A stretch of DNA of 6,416 bases, taken from the NCBI GenBank assembly GCA_964415085.1, contig CAYPYI010000075.1, positions 1 to 6,416 on the forward strand, written 5' to 3'. Origin of the DNA: CAYPYI01 sp964415085. Its GTDB lineage: Bacteria > Bacillota > Clostridia > Tissierellales > Tissierellaceae. The position numbers were made by a program, and so were the translations under genes. Every line of letters begins with the position of its first letter. Position 1 is the first letter of the stretch. Below, in pieces: positions 1-6,021 of this stretch. The notes below the pieces were generated by a model, which was given only the letters and a program-made list of their open reading frames with translations, had not been told where the DNA came from and ran no database searches.

Positions 1-645
1 TGGTGCCTCTACTACCTTCTCTGGGTCTACCCTAAAGTCATTGTCTAGGATTCTCATGATTACCATGGCTGCCTCTCCACGCGTTGTCTTTCCTTGTGGC
101 TCAAAACCATTTCCTTTTCCCGCTAATAACCCTTTTTGGTAGGCTTGTAGTACATCGGCTTTCCTTTCTGGACTTACTTTTCCTAAGTCTGCTATCTTAC
201 TTGCTGTATTACTTGTATCTACCTTTGGTTCTCCTTTTATTATCTCACTTATGTTTACTATTATTGTTGTCATCTCTTCTCTTGTGATTGGCTTGTTTAG
301 ATAGTCACTTGTTGCTGGGAAGGTATTATCTATTATTCCCTTATCCATAGCCGCTTTGTGTACACCACTAGCCCAATGATGTCCTTTTTCTGCTTTGTAT
401 TCTTTCTCTGTTGCACTTGAATACGCCATCTTTAAAAACTCTGCTCTGGTTATTGTTCCATTTGGCTTGAATGTCCCATCTTGATAACCTGCTACTCCAC
501 CTCTTTTTACTAATTCTACAATAGGTTCATGAAACCACTGATCCATCCTAACATCATCAAATGAAACATTACTAGCAAATGCACTAGAAGAAATGATGAT
601 TGAAGAAGTTACTGCAAGTAAAAAACTCTTTTTAAATTTTTTCAT
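1..645 (-). CDS. SLH-domain cell-surface protein, N-terminal part (runs off left edge)
   Basis: The reverse strand reads open from ATG at 645-643 to the window edge, giving 215 residues without a stop. Residues 1-24 are a signal peptide: Lys-rich start, hydrophobic core, then Ala-Phe-Ala for signal peptidase I cleavage after residue 24. Three S-layer-homology domains follow, at about 27-75, 86-132 and 150-200. Each carries the family's TRAE-type motif: ITRAE at 65-69, ITREE at 120-124, TTRGE at 187-191. The first has the typical GYQDGTFKPNG turn at 53-63. SLH triplets are known to anchor exported proteins non-covalently to pyruvylated secondary cell-wall polymer. Any catalytic or structural domain would lie beyond residue 215, outside the window, so the job of the whole protein is unknown. 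The start is fixed by AGGAGA at 658-653, seven bases upstream. GC content is much higher at the distal end (about 45-50% over 1-120) than in the signal-peptide region. Confidence 0.93.
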   Translation of the reverse strand, partial: MKKFKKSFLLAVTSSIIISSSAFASNVSFDDVRMDQWFHEPIVELVKRGGVAGYQDGTFKPNGTITRAEFLKMAYSSATEKEYKAEKGHHWASGVHKAAMDKGIIDNTFPATSDYLNKPITREEMTTIIVNISEIIKGEPKVDTSNTASKIADLGKVSPERKADVLQAYQKGLLAGKGNGFEPQGKTTRGEAAMVIMRILDNDFRVDPEKVVEAP

Positions 646-668
646 ATTCTCATCTCCTATAAAATTTA

Positions 669-704
669 TATATTTATTATAAGTATATCTTAATAATGGC
701 ATAA
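669..704 (-). promoter_or_regulatory. Promoter of the SLH gene
   Basis: On the minus strand a perfect TATAAT lies at 681-676. A weak -35 candidate, TTATGC, lies at 704-699 with 17 bases between them. Transcription would start near 669, leaving a 5' leader of about 24 bases that holds the AGGAGA ribosome site. The same -10 box is kept in the duplicated copy at 4931-4991, which supports its importance. The -35 match is poor, so an activator or other factor may be needed. Confidence 0.5.
675..698. promoter_or_regulatory. Operator-like dyad over the SLH -10 box
   Basis: On the plus strand the left arm tattataag (675-683) faces the right arm cttaataatg (689-698), an imperfect inverted repeat with one extra T in the right arm. 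It covers the TATAAT box, a place where a dimeric repressor could block polymerase. In the second copy at 4946-4969 the arms are cattataagg and ccttaataatg, so the symmetry there is longer. This is inference from symmetry. AT-rich promoters are often partly symmetric by chance. Confidence 0.3.
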
Positions 705-723
705 AATGAAGAGAAGAAGTAAT

Positions 724-1427
724 AGCAAAAAACTTTGTGGACATAAATAAAAGAAGGATAGACATGTATAAAATGTGCGTCAGGATAAACATGGACATAT
801 TTTTGTATTAACTATAGGGGATAAATAAAATTAGAGTGAGTAAAAGAATTTATTAGAAAACATGGAAATATATTAGCTAGTAAGCTTTATTATGATCTAT
901 AGATCAAATATGTATTTGGTAACTGGTATATAGACAATATGGACAGCATGCAGGAAATAGACTATAAAGAAGTAAGACTAAATCGAATTTAGTTAAAAAT
1001 AGTTAGAAAATTATACATTTGAAATAGCTTTAATAGAAAGAATAACTAAGGGTATAAAAGTATATAACATCATAAAATAAACCCAATAGGAATAATTTTG
1101 TAAATATAGCTATTTTTATATTTATAAATTATGCTGGAAATATAAGATCTTATAAGGTGGTTAATATATGTGTTAATGTATTAAGTGTTTTAAAAAATTA
1201 TATTTTAATATCTAAAAATAGAGATTCTTAAACTTAGTGTAAAAGAGGAGGGAAGGAACTTATAGTTTAATTTTAAACATAGTAAGGTGAATATAGTAAG
1301 TTTAAACTACTTATCTATAAGTATATAGACCTTAGAATCTCAAGAATCTGAATTAATATATTTTTAATTAGCAATTTAGTTGGCGAAATATGTAGAACTA
1401 AAAAATAAAAATATATAAAATTAGAAT
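724..1427. other. Long AT-rich intergenic spacer without a supported gene
   Basis: This spacer lies between the divergently oriented SLH gene and the anchored surface protein gene. I found no reading frame on either strand with a ribosome site and protein-like composition, no tRNA or rRNA, and no transposon ends. The plus-strand stretch around 851-988 reads fairly open with one internal stop, but nothing in it is recognisable. The only structure that stands out is the nested inverted repeat at 1221-1341. A promoter for the gene at 1441 should lie near the right end, but I could not pick a convincing -35/-10 pair. Confidence 0.5.
1221..1341. repeat. Nested inverted repeats (possible structured element)
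   Basis: There are three nested or adjacent pairings. gagattct (1221-1228) is the exact complement of agaatctc (1334-1341). Inside it, acttatag (1258-1265) is the exact complement of ctataagt (1315-1322). Within that, gtttaattttaaac (1265-1278) forms a small hairpin. A purine-rich AGGAGG at 1246-1251 lies in the left arm region with no start codon at useful spacing. In sequence this AT-rich, one such 8-base pairing is expected by chance, so the combined structure is only suggestive. Confidence 0.2.
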
Positions 1428-1433
1428 AGGAGG
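1428..1433 (+). promoter_or_regulatory. Ribosome site that decides a TTG start
   Basis: A perfect AGGAGG is followed by seven bases and then TTG at 1441. No ATG lies in this frame until codon 30, which would lose the signal peptide, so this site fixes the rare start codon. UUG starts are usually weaker than AUG, which suggests modest expression. Confidence 0.85.
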
Positions 1434-1440
1434 ACTAGAT

Positions 1441-2988
1441 TTGAATAAGAAAATTTTAGCTTTGTTTGGAGTTTTTCTGTTATTGAGTGGTACTTTTATA
1501 AGCTTTGCAAGTTCTAATGAGGTTCCAATGGCCTATTTAATAAAATTAAATGATTTAATTGATCAGTATGGAGATGGATATCAATATGAGGGTGGATATA
1601 TTGAAGATAATGTTGATCCAATTTATTCTATGGAGCAACTAAATTATTTAGCATCAGTTGGATTTATAGATCTAGATGAAGATGGACAAGTGGAAATGTT
1701 GACAATCTATGGAGGATATGAAGGAGATAGAGCTATAGATATATATTCACTACAAGGAGAAAGTGTTGAAAAAGTCTTAAGTTTTGAACTTCCTTATACT
1801 AATCTTAGGGAGTCTATGATTTATGGGTTCGTAGATTTAGATTCAAGATATTTTTACAAGTATAATCGTAGTTATGGATTGGCAGGTTTTGATGGGATTG
1901 AGAAAATGGAATTATATAAATTAAATCATGGAAAAATGGACTTAGAAAAAGTATATGAATATAAGTCAGATGAGAATTCTAACTCAGTAATTTTAAGCCA
2001 GGCTGGAGAAACAAAAGATATACAACTGGAAGAATTTATAGAAATTAGGAATAAAGCCATTGATGATTCAAATAATCAGATATTAGACGTTGGAAGTGGT
2101 GGAGCTGGCTCTATTGTACTAGCTAATGAATTATTCAATCACCCTAGAGCTGTGTTAGATAAATTATCATTTACTTCTGTAATAAAACCAAGTAACCTAG
2201 AAAGAGTTACAGAAAGTTTTAAGGGAGAAAAATTAGATAAACTACAGGCCTTTATAAATAAAACATATGGAATAATAAATTATGATGAAAATTATGATGA
2301 CTATGATTCCTTTTTAGCCTTAAGTAAATTCAATGAGACTAACTTTGAAACTGATTCAGATGAACACGATAAAATGGATGTAACATTGGCTAATCAAAGA
2401 ACATTTGATATTTTTGGTAAGGAGGTTAGCTTAAAATCACCAATTAGAGATAAAAAATACGATTTTCAAGAGTTGGAATATGATTGGAGTAATTTTATAA
2501 ACACTAATGTTAGAATTCCTAAAGAAATATATAGATTAAATGATGATATGTATTACATTATTATTCATGATTTTCTTTATGCAGACTATGGACAACAGGA
2601 AGAAGCTTATAATATTTATAATGAGTATACAAGTGATAGAGAATTCTTAGATCAGTTTTATGATATTAATGGAGAAAGTTTTCCACAAATTGACGTTTTA
2701 GCAAGATATCCAACCTATATGATATTAAAAGAAAATGAAGATTCTTCCTTAGGTTATAGTTTAGTAAAATCAGGTAATAGTTATGAATTTTTAACTGATA
2801 AAGAACTAGAATTTTATACTAAACTTGAGGAGGCAGAAGAAAAAATTATAGAAGAGGAAGTAAATTTAGAAAATGATTTAGTTGAAGAAGTTAATTATAA
2901 GAAAAATTCTAATAAATTAATTATAGGAGGATTGGGACTTACTATAGGAGTTGTGATTTTATTATATTTTATGAAGAAAAATAAATAG
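1441..2988 (+). CDS. Secreted, C-terminally membrane-anchored surface protein of unknown function
   Basis: 515 residues. Translation starts at TTG, chosen because AGGAGG (1428-1433) sits seven bases upstream and the frame opens straight into a signal peptide. The next Met is residue 30, after that peptide. Residues 1-23 have a Lys-rich start and a hydrophobic core, with likely cleavage after Ser-Phe-Ala (21-23); no lipobox Cys is present. The ectodomain (about 24-490) is acidic and rich in Tyr and Asp. GFIDLDEDGQVEML at 74-87 is a DxDxDG loop of the calcium-binding, FG-GAP-like kind common in Firmicute surface proteins, and GFVDLDSRYF at 129-138 looks like a degenerate second copy. A Glu-rich, coiled-coil-like stretch (about 453-485) precedes one transmembrane helix (about 493-510) and a basic tail MKKNK. 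There is no LPxTG motif, so it is a single-pass anchor with the bulk outside. No enzyme motif is recognised. It is monocistronic: a weak terminator follows. Confidence 0.9.
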   Translation: MNKKILALFGVFLLLSGTFISFASSNEVPMAYLIKLNDLIDQYGDGYQYEGGYIEDNVDPIYSMEQLNYLASVGFIDLDEDGQVEMLTIYGGYEGDRAIDIYSLQGESVEKVLSFELPYTNLRESMIYGFVDLDSRYFYKYNRSYGLAGFDGIEKMELYKLNHGKMDLEKVYEYKSDENSNSVILSQAGETKDIQLEEFIEIRNKAIDDSNNQILDVGSGGAGSIVLANELFNHPRAVLDKLSFTSVIKPSNLERVTESFKGEKLDKLQAFINKTYGIINYDENYDDYDSFLALSKFNETNFETDSDEHDKMDVTLANQRTFDIFGKEVSLKSPIRDKKYDFQELEYDWSNFINTNVRIPKEIYRLNDDMYYIIIHDFLYADYGQQEEAYNIYNEYTSDREFLDQFYDINGESFPQIDVLARYPTYMILKENEDSSLGYSLVKSGNSYEFLTDKELEFYTKLEEAEEKIIEEEVNLENDLVEEVNYKKNSNKLIIGGLGLTIGVVILLYFMKKNK

Positions 2989-2996
2989 AAAATAAG

Positions 2997-3032
2997 ATAT
3001 TATAAGTTATTTTATTAGCTTATGATATTTTT
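2997..3032 (+). terminator. Weak intrinsic terminator after the anchored surface protein gene
   Basis: atattataagt (2997-3007) can pair over 11 positions with gcttatgatat (3018-3028), two of them G-U pairs. The loop is 10 bases, and a run of five Ts (3028-3032) follows. It starts eight bases after the stop codon, where a terminator is expected. The stem is nearly all A-U, so it would be weak. Confidence 0.4.
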
Positions 3033-3241
3033 ATAAATTAAATTTATATTGATAATTAAGATATTGCAGCAAAATAATTTATAATTAAAAACAGGATTTA
3101 ATATAATCTAATTATTTGTTTATTTATATTTAATATTATTTTAGTAAAGTAGTACTAAAATGTTTTAATTAAGAGATTTTAAATCTACTTAAAATGGTAG
3201 TGATATTAAAGTTGCTTATAAATTATTTAGATGAATAACCA

Positions 3242-3269
3242 TTGAAAAATAGATATTTTATGATATGAT
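3242..3269 (+). promoter_or_regulatory. Promoter of the fluoride-riboswitch transcript
   Basis: TTGAAA (3242-3247) and TATGAT (3264-3269) are separated by 16 bases and match the vegetative -35 and -10 boxes at 4/6 and 5/6 positions. Transcription would start at about 3276, just before the aptamer begins at 3283, as expected for a leader whose first element is the riboswitch. Confidence 0.55.
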
Positions 3270-3282
3270 AAGTATGATAAAT

Positions 3283-3327
3283 GGTGATGGAGTTCACCAA
3301 AACTGCCCTAGGCTAATGACTCCTACA
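3283..3327 (+). ncRNA. Fluoride riboswitch (crcB motif) aptamer
   Basis: The sequence follows the crcB-motif consensus closely: GGTGATGGAGTTCACC (3283-3298), then AAAACTGCC, then GGCTAATGACTCCTACA ending at 3327. Three pairings can be traced: GGAGT (3289-3293) with ACTCC (3319-3323); GGTGA (3283-3287) with TCACC (3294-3298), the pseudoknot-forming pairing; and GCC (3305-3307) with GGC (3311-3313). This class is known to bind fluoride through magnesium ions and to switch on fluoride-resistance genes. Here the 3' strand of the GGAGT/ACTCC stem shares bases with the terminator stem starting at 3322, so the bound aptamer and the terminator exclude each other. Fluoride should therefore promote read-through into the antiporter gene. 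Confidence 0.93.
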
Positions 3328-3354
3328 AAGATATATCTTTGTAGGGGTTTTTTT
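3322..3354 (+). terminator. Riboswitch-controlled intrinsic terminator
   Basis: Positions 3322-3345 are a perfect 24-base palindrome with arms CCTACAAAGA and TCTTTGTAGG. GG and seven Ts (3348-3354) follow. Its first bases are the last bases of the fluoride aptamer, so it acts as the expression platform: off without ligand, read-through with ligand. The ribosome site of the antiporter gene lies just after the T-tract. Confidence 0.9.
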
Positions 3355-3376
3355 ATTTTTGAAAGGAGAAATAAAT

Positions 3377-4540
3377 ATGAAAGAAAGTTTTGCTCTTATA
3401 ATAGTTTTTGGTCTTATTGGACTTAAGATATCTGAGAAGTTTAAGATCCCAGGACTACTTGGTATGTTACTGGTTGGTATTTTAATAGGACCATCTTGTT
3501 TGAATCTATTAGATCTAAGTATTATTAGCATTTCAAATGATCTTAGGCTGATGAGTCTTATAATAATTTTACTTAGGGCGGGATTAGGTGTAGATAAAAA
3601 GGGTTTGAAAGAAATAGGTAGACCAGCCTTAATGCTATCATTCTTGCCTGGTCTAATAGAAGGGCTAATAATAGGATTAGGATCTATAAAACTGTTAGGA
3701 TTTACCTTTATACAAGGGCTTATTTTAGGATTTATATTGGCGGCAGTATCACCAGCTGTTGTAGTTCCAGCAATGATTGATCTAATAGAAAAGGGTTTAG
3801 GTAAAGATAAAAACATACCGACTATGATCTTATCAGCGGCAAGTATGGATGATGTTTTTGCTATAAGTATGTTTACTTCTTTTATGGTCCTTTATAAAAA
3901 TTCTAGTGTCAATGTGTTAAAAGAAATTTTTAATATACCAATATCAATAGTACTGGGACTTGCTATAGGTCTTTTAATAGGTAGTATTTTATATAGAATA
4001 TTTAATTTTTTTAAACTTAATATAAATGAAAAGGTACTTGTAATATTTGCAATTTCGATTTTATTTACATACTTAGAAAAGAAAATTTCAGTAGCCAGTT
4101 TAATTGGGGTAATGGTAATAGGGTTTTATATAGCTAATAAAGATAAAGATCTGGGTCGAGATTTAAGTAGAGCTTTTAATAATATATGGACCTTGGGTCA
4201 AATCCTGTTATTTGTTTTAATAGGAGCATCAGTTGATATTAGTTCTTTAAGTGGAAACCTAGGACTAGGAACTCTGTTAATATTTACAGGTTTGATTGGG
4301 AGGTCTTTAGGAGTCTACTTATGCCTTTTAGGAACAGATCTAAATTTAAGGGAGAAGATGTTTTGTATAATAGCCTATATTCCAAAGGCAACAGTTCAAG
4401 CTGCCATAGGAGCTTTACCTTTATCAAGTGGAGTAACAGGTGGAGAAATAATTCTTTCTATATCTGTTTTATCCATACTTATAACTGCTCCCTTAGGTTC
4501 TATTTTAATAAATAAAACTGCCAATATATTATTAGATTAA
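3377..4540 (+). CDS. Cation:proton antiporter of the CPA/NHA (SLC9B-like) family, fluoride-regulated
   Basis: 387 residues, a usual length for bacterial members, with about 12-13 hydrophobic helices filling the whole chain. Family marks are visible: LAAVSPAVVVPAM (121-133) followed by a GLGKDKNIPT loop; ILSAASMDDV (151-160) with the paired Asp158-Asp159 typical of electrogenic CPA2/NHA exchangers as the ion site; and PKATVQAAIG (346-355) with Lys347 in a late helix. The protein should sit in the plasma membrane and exchange a monovalent cation for protons. The frame stays open upstream to TTG at 3359, but ATG at 3377 is chosen because AAAGGAG (3362-3368) lies eight bases before it and TTG would fall inside the terminator tail. 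The fluoride riboswitch upstream indicates a role in fluoride tolerance. Antiporters of this group are among the genes known to follow crcB motifs, but whether they move fluoride or restore ion/pH balance is not shown by sequence. Confidence 0.92.
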   Translation: MKESFALIIVFGLIGLKISEKFKIPGLLGMLLVGILIGPSCLNLLDLSIISISNDLRLMSLIIILLRAGLGVDKKGLKEIGRPALMLSFLPGLIEGLIIGLGSIKLLGFTFIQGLILGFILAAVSPAVVVPAMIDLIEKGLGKDKNIPTMILSAASMDDVFAISMFTSFMVLYKNSSVNVLKEIFNIPISIVLGLAIGLLIGSILYRIFNFFKLNINEKVLVIFAISILFTYLEKKISVASLIGVMVIGFYIANKDKDLGRDLSRAFNNIWTLGQILLFVLIGASVDISSLSGNLGLGTLLIFTGLIGRSLGVYLCLLGTDLNLREKMFCIIAYIPKATVQAAIGALPLSSGVTGGEIILSISVLSILITAPLGSILINKTANILLD

Positions 4541-4693
4541 CATTGATAAAACACAAGTAAAATGAAATTTTAGCATAGAAACTATATATTGTGTTAAACT
4601 TAAATTATAAATATTTGAGTATTTTAGTTAGAACTATGGATTATTAATATACAAAAATATAAAGAACTATTTTAAAACGAAAATCCTATAAAT

Positions 4694-4730
4694 AAACAGG
4701 TCACAGATCAAAAGCTCTTTGACCTGTTTT
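4694..4730 (+). terminator. Terminator-like hairpin downstream of the antiporter gene
   Basis: AAACAGGTCA (4694-4703) pairs perfectly with TGACCTGTTT (4720-4729) around a 16-base loop, with TTTT at 4727-4730. The stem is far more GC-rich than its surroundings. It lies about 150 bases after the antiporter stop, and no better terminator is seen before it, so it probably ends that transcript. The T-run is short, so efficiency is uncertain. Confidence 0.6.
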
Positions 4731-4837
4731 GAGTATAATTAAATTACCATAAAAACAATATTAAGTTTAATTATAAAGCTAAATAAAAAAATATAACTAT
4801 CTTTTAATTTTGATTACTCTACTAATTTTTCTAATAA

Positions 4838-4924
4838 TTACTCACTTATTTTTTCTCTTTTATTAAGCATTTTGATCCTAATACCCAGCGTGATCAATAT
4901 TTTAAGATGATTTTTATTTTTCAT
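4838..4924 (-). pseudogene. Possible decayed start of a second SLH-type or secreted-protein gene
   Basis: ATG at 4924-4922 lies at the position equivalent to the SLH start codon relative to the duplicated upstream region. It opens MKNKNHLKILITLGI, a basic then hydrophobic start like a signal peptide, but stops after 28 codons. The frame then continues through two stops with no recognisable domain. The ribosome site present in copy 1 is missing: a gap removes AGGAG. This would fit a paralogue that lost its coding sequence, leaving a promoter. The coding evidence alone is weak. Confidence 0.22.
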
Positions 4925-4930
4925 ATCTTA

Positions 4931-4991
4931 TATAATTTATATATTCATTATAAGGATACCTTAATAATGGAATAAAATGAAGAAAAGTAAT
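4931..4991. repeat. Duplicated SLH upstream region, copy 2 (orphan)
   Basis: These 61 bases match 660-723 at about 90% identity in the same orientation. They keep the TATAAT box on the minus strand (4952-4947) and the dyad with arms cattataagg and ccttaataatg (4946-4969), whose symmetry is better than in copy 1. No intact minus-strand gene follows, so the copy is either a relic of a lost paralogue or still drives a short non-coding transcript. Confidence 0.8.
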
Positions 4992-5148
4992 TTAAAAAAG
5001 ATTATAGATATGATAAAGATAGGATAAGAAGGTATTGATAATAACTCATATTAAGATATATTATAAACATATAGAGTACTATTACAAATTATGTTATTTA
5101 ATTTAGTAATAAATATATTTATTATAAAATTAACACTATTTGCTGTAT

Positions 5149-5195
5149 TTACTTAATAAGATTAAATTGAGTAATAATTAGATTATTACTTAATT
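5149..5195 (+). promoter_or_regulatory. Competing hairpins / dyad upstream of the dehydrogenase gene
   Basis: AATTGAGTAATAAT (5165-5178) pairs over 14 positions, one of them G-U, with ATTATTACTTAATT (5182-5195) across a TAG loop. The element TTACTTAAT occurs both at 5149-5157 and at 5186-5194, so the central arm could pair with either side. The dyad ends 53 bases before the ATG. It may be an operator or, if transcribed, a leader that switches between folds. No clear promoter boxes could be fixed around it. Function is inferred from shape only. Confidence 0.35.
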
Positions 5196-5248
5196 TTGAG
5201 GGTATTTAAATTATAAGACAATCACTTTTACTTTTATAAGGAGGAAAT

Positions 5249-6019
5249 ATGAAAAATTATTTTGATCTTACAGGAAAAGTAGCTCTTATAACAGGAGGTT
5301 CATCAGGTTTAGGAGTACAATTTGCAAATGCTTTAGCAAGCCAAGGAGCTAAAATAGCATTAGTAGCTAGAAGAGAAGAAAAGTTAGAACTTGTAAAAAA
5401 AGAACTAGAAGAAAAAGGATATGATGTATTTACACAAAAATGTGATCTTACAGACTTTGATAATATAAAGGGTATGGTAGAAAATGTAAAGAATCATTTT
5501 GGTTCTATAGATATTTTAGTAAATAATGCTGGAATAGCTTATGGAACACCATCACTTGATATGCCAAATGAAGAATGGCTAAATATAATGGATATAAATT
5601 TAAATTCAGTATATTTCTTATCACGTGAAGTAGGTAATGTAATGAAAGAACAGGGTAGAGGTGGAAGAATAATAAACTTAGGCTCTATACACTCTACAGT
5701 AGCTATGGCACCATTTTCAGTAACATCATATGCAACAACTAAAGGTGGAATTCTAATGCTTACTAAGTCACTTGCAGCAGAATGGGCAAAATATGATATA
5801 ACTGTAAATGCAATAGGACCATCATATTTTGAAAGTGAAATGACGGAAAAAGCTGTTAGCACTCCAGAGTTCCAACAAATATTAAAAGCTTATTGTCCTA
5901 TGGGAAGAGTAGGAAAGCCAGGAGAACTAGATGGAGCATTAATTTATTTTGCATCAGATGCTTCAAGTTTTACTACAGGACAATTACTACAAATTGATGG
6001 TGGATGGACTACTATTTAG
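5249..6019 (+). CDS. Short-chain dehydrogenase/reductase, gluconate 5-dehydrogenase-like
   Basis: 256 residues, the normal length for a classical SDR, and complete. The Rossmann nucleotide motif TGGSSGLG is at 15-22, NNAG at 92-95, and the catalytic tetrad appears as Asn117, Ser146, Tyr161 and Lys165 (YATTK). Arg41-Arg42 at the end of the second strand (VARRE) suggest NADP(H) rather than NAD(H). The stretch from IINLGSIHS through EWAKYDITVNAIGPSYF to the C-terminal DGGWTTI resembles gluconate 5-dehydrogenase and 2-deoxygluconate 3-dehydrogenase relatives, which interconvert keto-sugar acids and sugar acids in the cytoplasm. Substrate calls within SDRs are unreliable, and no sugar kinase, aldolase or transporter gene is nearby, so the sugar-acid role is tentative; a fatty-acid or other keto-reductase is possible. 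The start is set by AAGGAGG (5238-5244), four bases before ATG. It is transcribed alone, with a strong terminator directly after. Confidence 0.93.
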   Translation: MKNYFDLTGKVALITGGSSGLGVQFANALASQGAKIALVARREEKLELVKKELEEKGYDVFTQKCDLTDFDNIKGMVENVKNHFGSIDILVNNAGIAYGTPSLDMPNEEWLNIMDINLNSVYFLSREVGNVMKEQGRGGRIINLGSIHSTVAMAPFSVTSYATTKGGILMLTKSLAAEWAKYDITVNAIGPSYFESEMTEKAVSTPEFQQILKAYCPMGRVGKPGELDGALIYFASDASSFTTGQLLQIDGGWTTI

Positions 6020-6021
6020 AT

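Larger units (their letters stand above)
660..723. repeat. Duplicated SLH upstream region, copy 1
   Basis: These 64 bases align with 4931-4991 in the same orientation, with about six mismatches and one 3-base gap (roughly 90% identity by eye). The match spans the promoter and dyad and stops a little upstream of the -35 area. Downstream, a shorter match continues to the start codon, with the ribosome site missing from copy 2. This copy drives the intact SLH gene. Confidence 0.8.
4731..5164. other. AT-rich intergenic region with remnant promoter, no intact gene
   Basis: There is no supported gene on either strand. The stretch contains the second copy of the SLH upstream region (4931-4991), a 28-codon minus-strand reading frame beginning where the SLH start codon would be (4924-4838), and otherwise featureless AT-rich sequence. 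It also contains ttgatc (4872-4877) facing gatcaa (4892-4897), a short dyad in the only GC-richer patch, with no known meaning. Confidence 0.45.

Noticed and set aside
84..287. Plus-strand 67-codon Leu-rich open frame
   Set aside because: It is the antisense shadow of the SLH gene. The minus-strand frame has a signal peptide, a ribosome site and three SLH domains.
737..811. GTG-started 24-codon frame in the spacer
   Set aside because: It has no ribosome site and no recognisable sequence, and this length is expected by chance.
851..988. Fairly open plus-strand stretch with one internal stop, possible gene remnant
   Set aside because: The peptide matches nothing I recognise, no ribosome site or start precedes it, and one stop in about 45 codons is not rare enough to argue for coding.
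1380..1419. TTGGCG (1380-1385) with TATAAA (1414-1419) as promoter of the gene at 1441
   Set aside because: The 28-base spacing is far outside the usual 16-19, and the -10 would nearly touch the ribosome site.
3359..3376. Upstream TTG start for the antiporter (393 codons)
   Set aside because: The TTG lies at the end of the terminator T-tract and before the AAAGGAG ribosome site, so ATG at 3377 is the sensible start.
3313..3816. Minus-strand 167-codon open frame
   Set aside because: It overlaps the riboswitch terminator and the antiporter gene in antisense, has no ribosome site, and its composition is that of a reverse complement of a membrane protein.
4321..4515. Plus-strand 64-codon frame inside the antiporter gene
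   Set aside because: It lies out of frame within a conserved coding region that includes the PKATVQAAIG motif, so it is a shadow.
4550..4595. AACACAA / TTGTGTT pairing just after the antiporter stop as a terminator
   Set aside because: The stem is only 7 bases with a 32-base loop and no T-tract follows. The hairpin at 4694-4730 is a better candidate.
5539..5862. Minus-strand 107-codon frame
   Set aside because: It is antisense to the catalytic half of the intact dehydrogenase gene and has no ribosome site.
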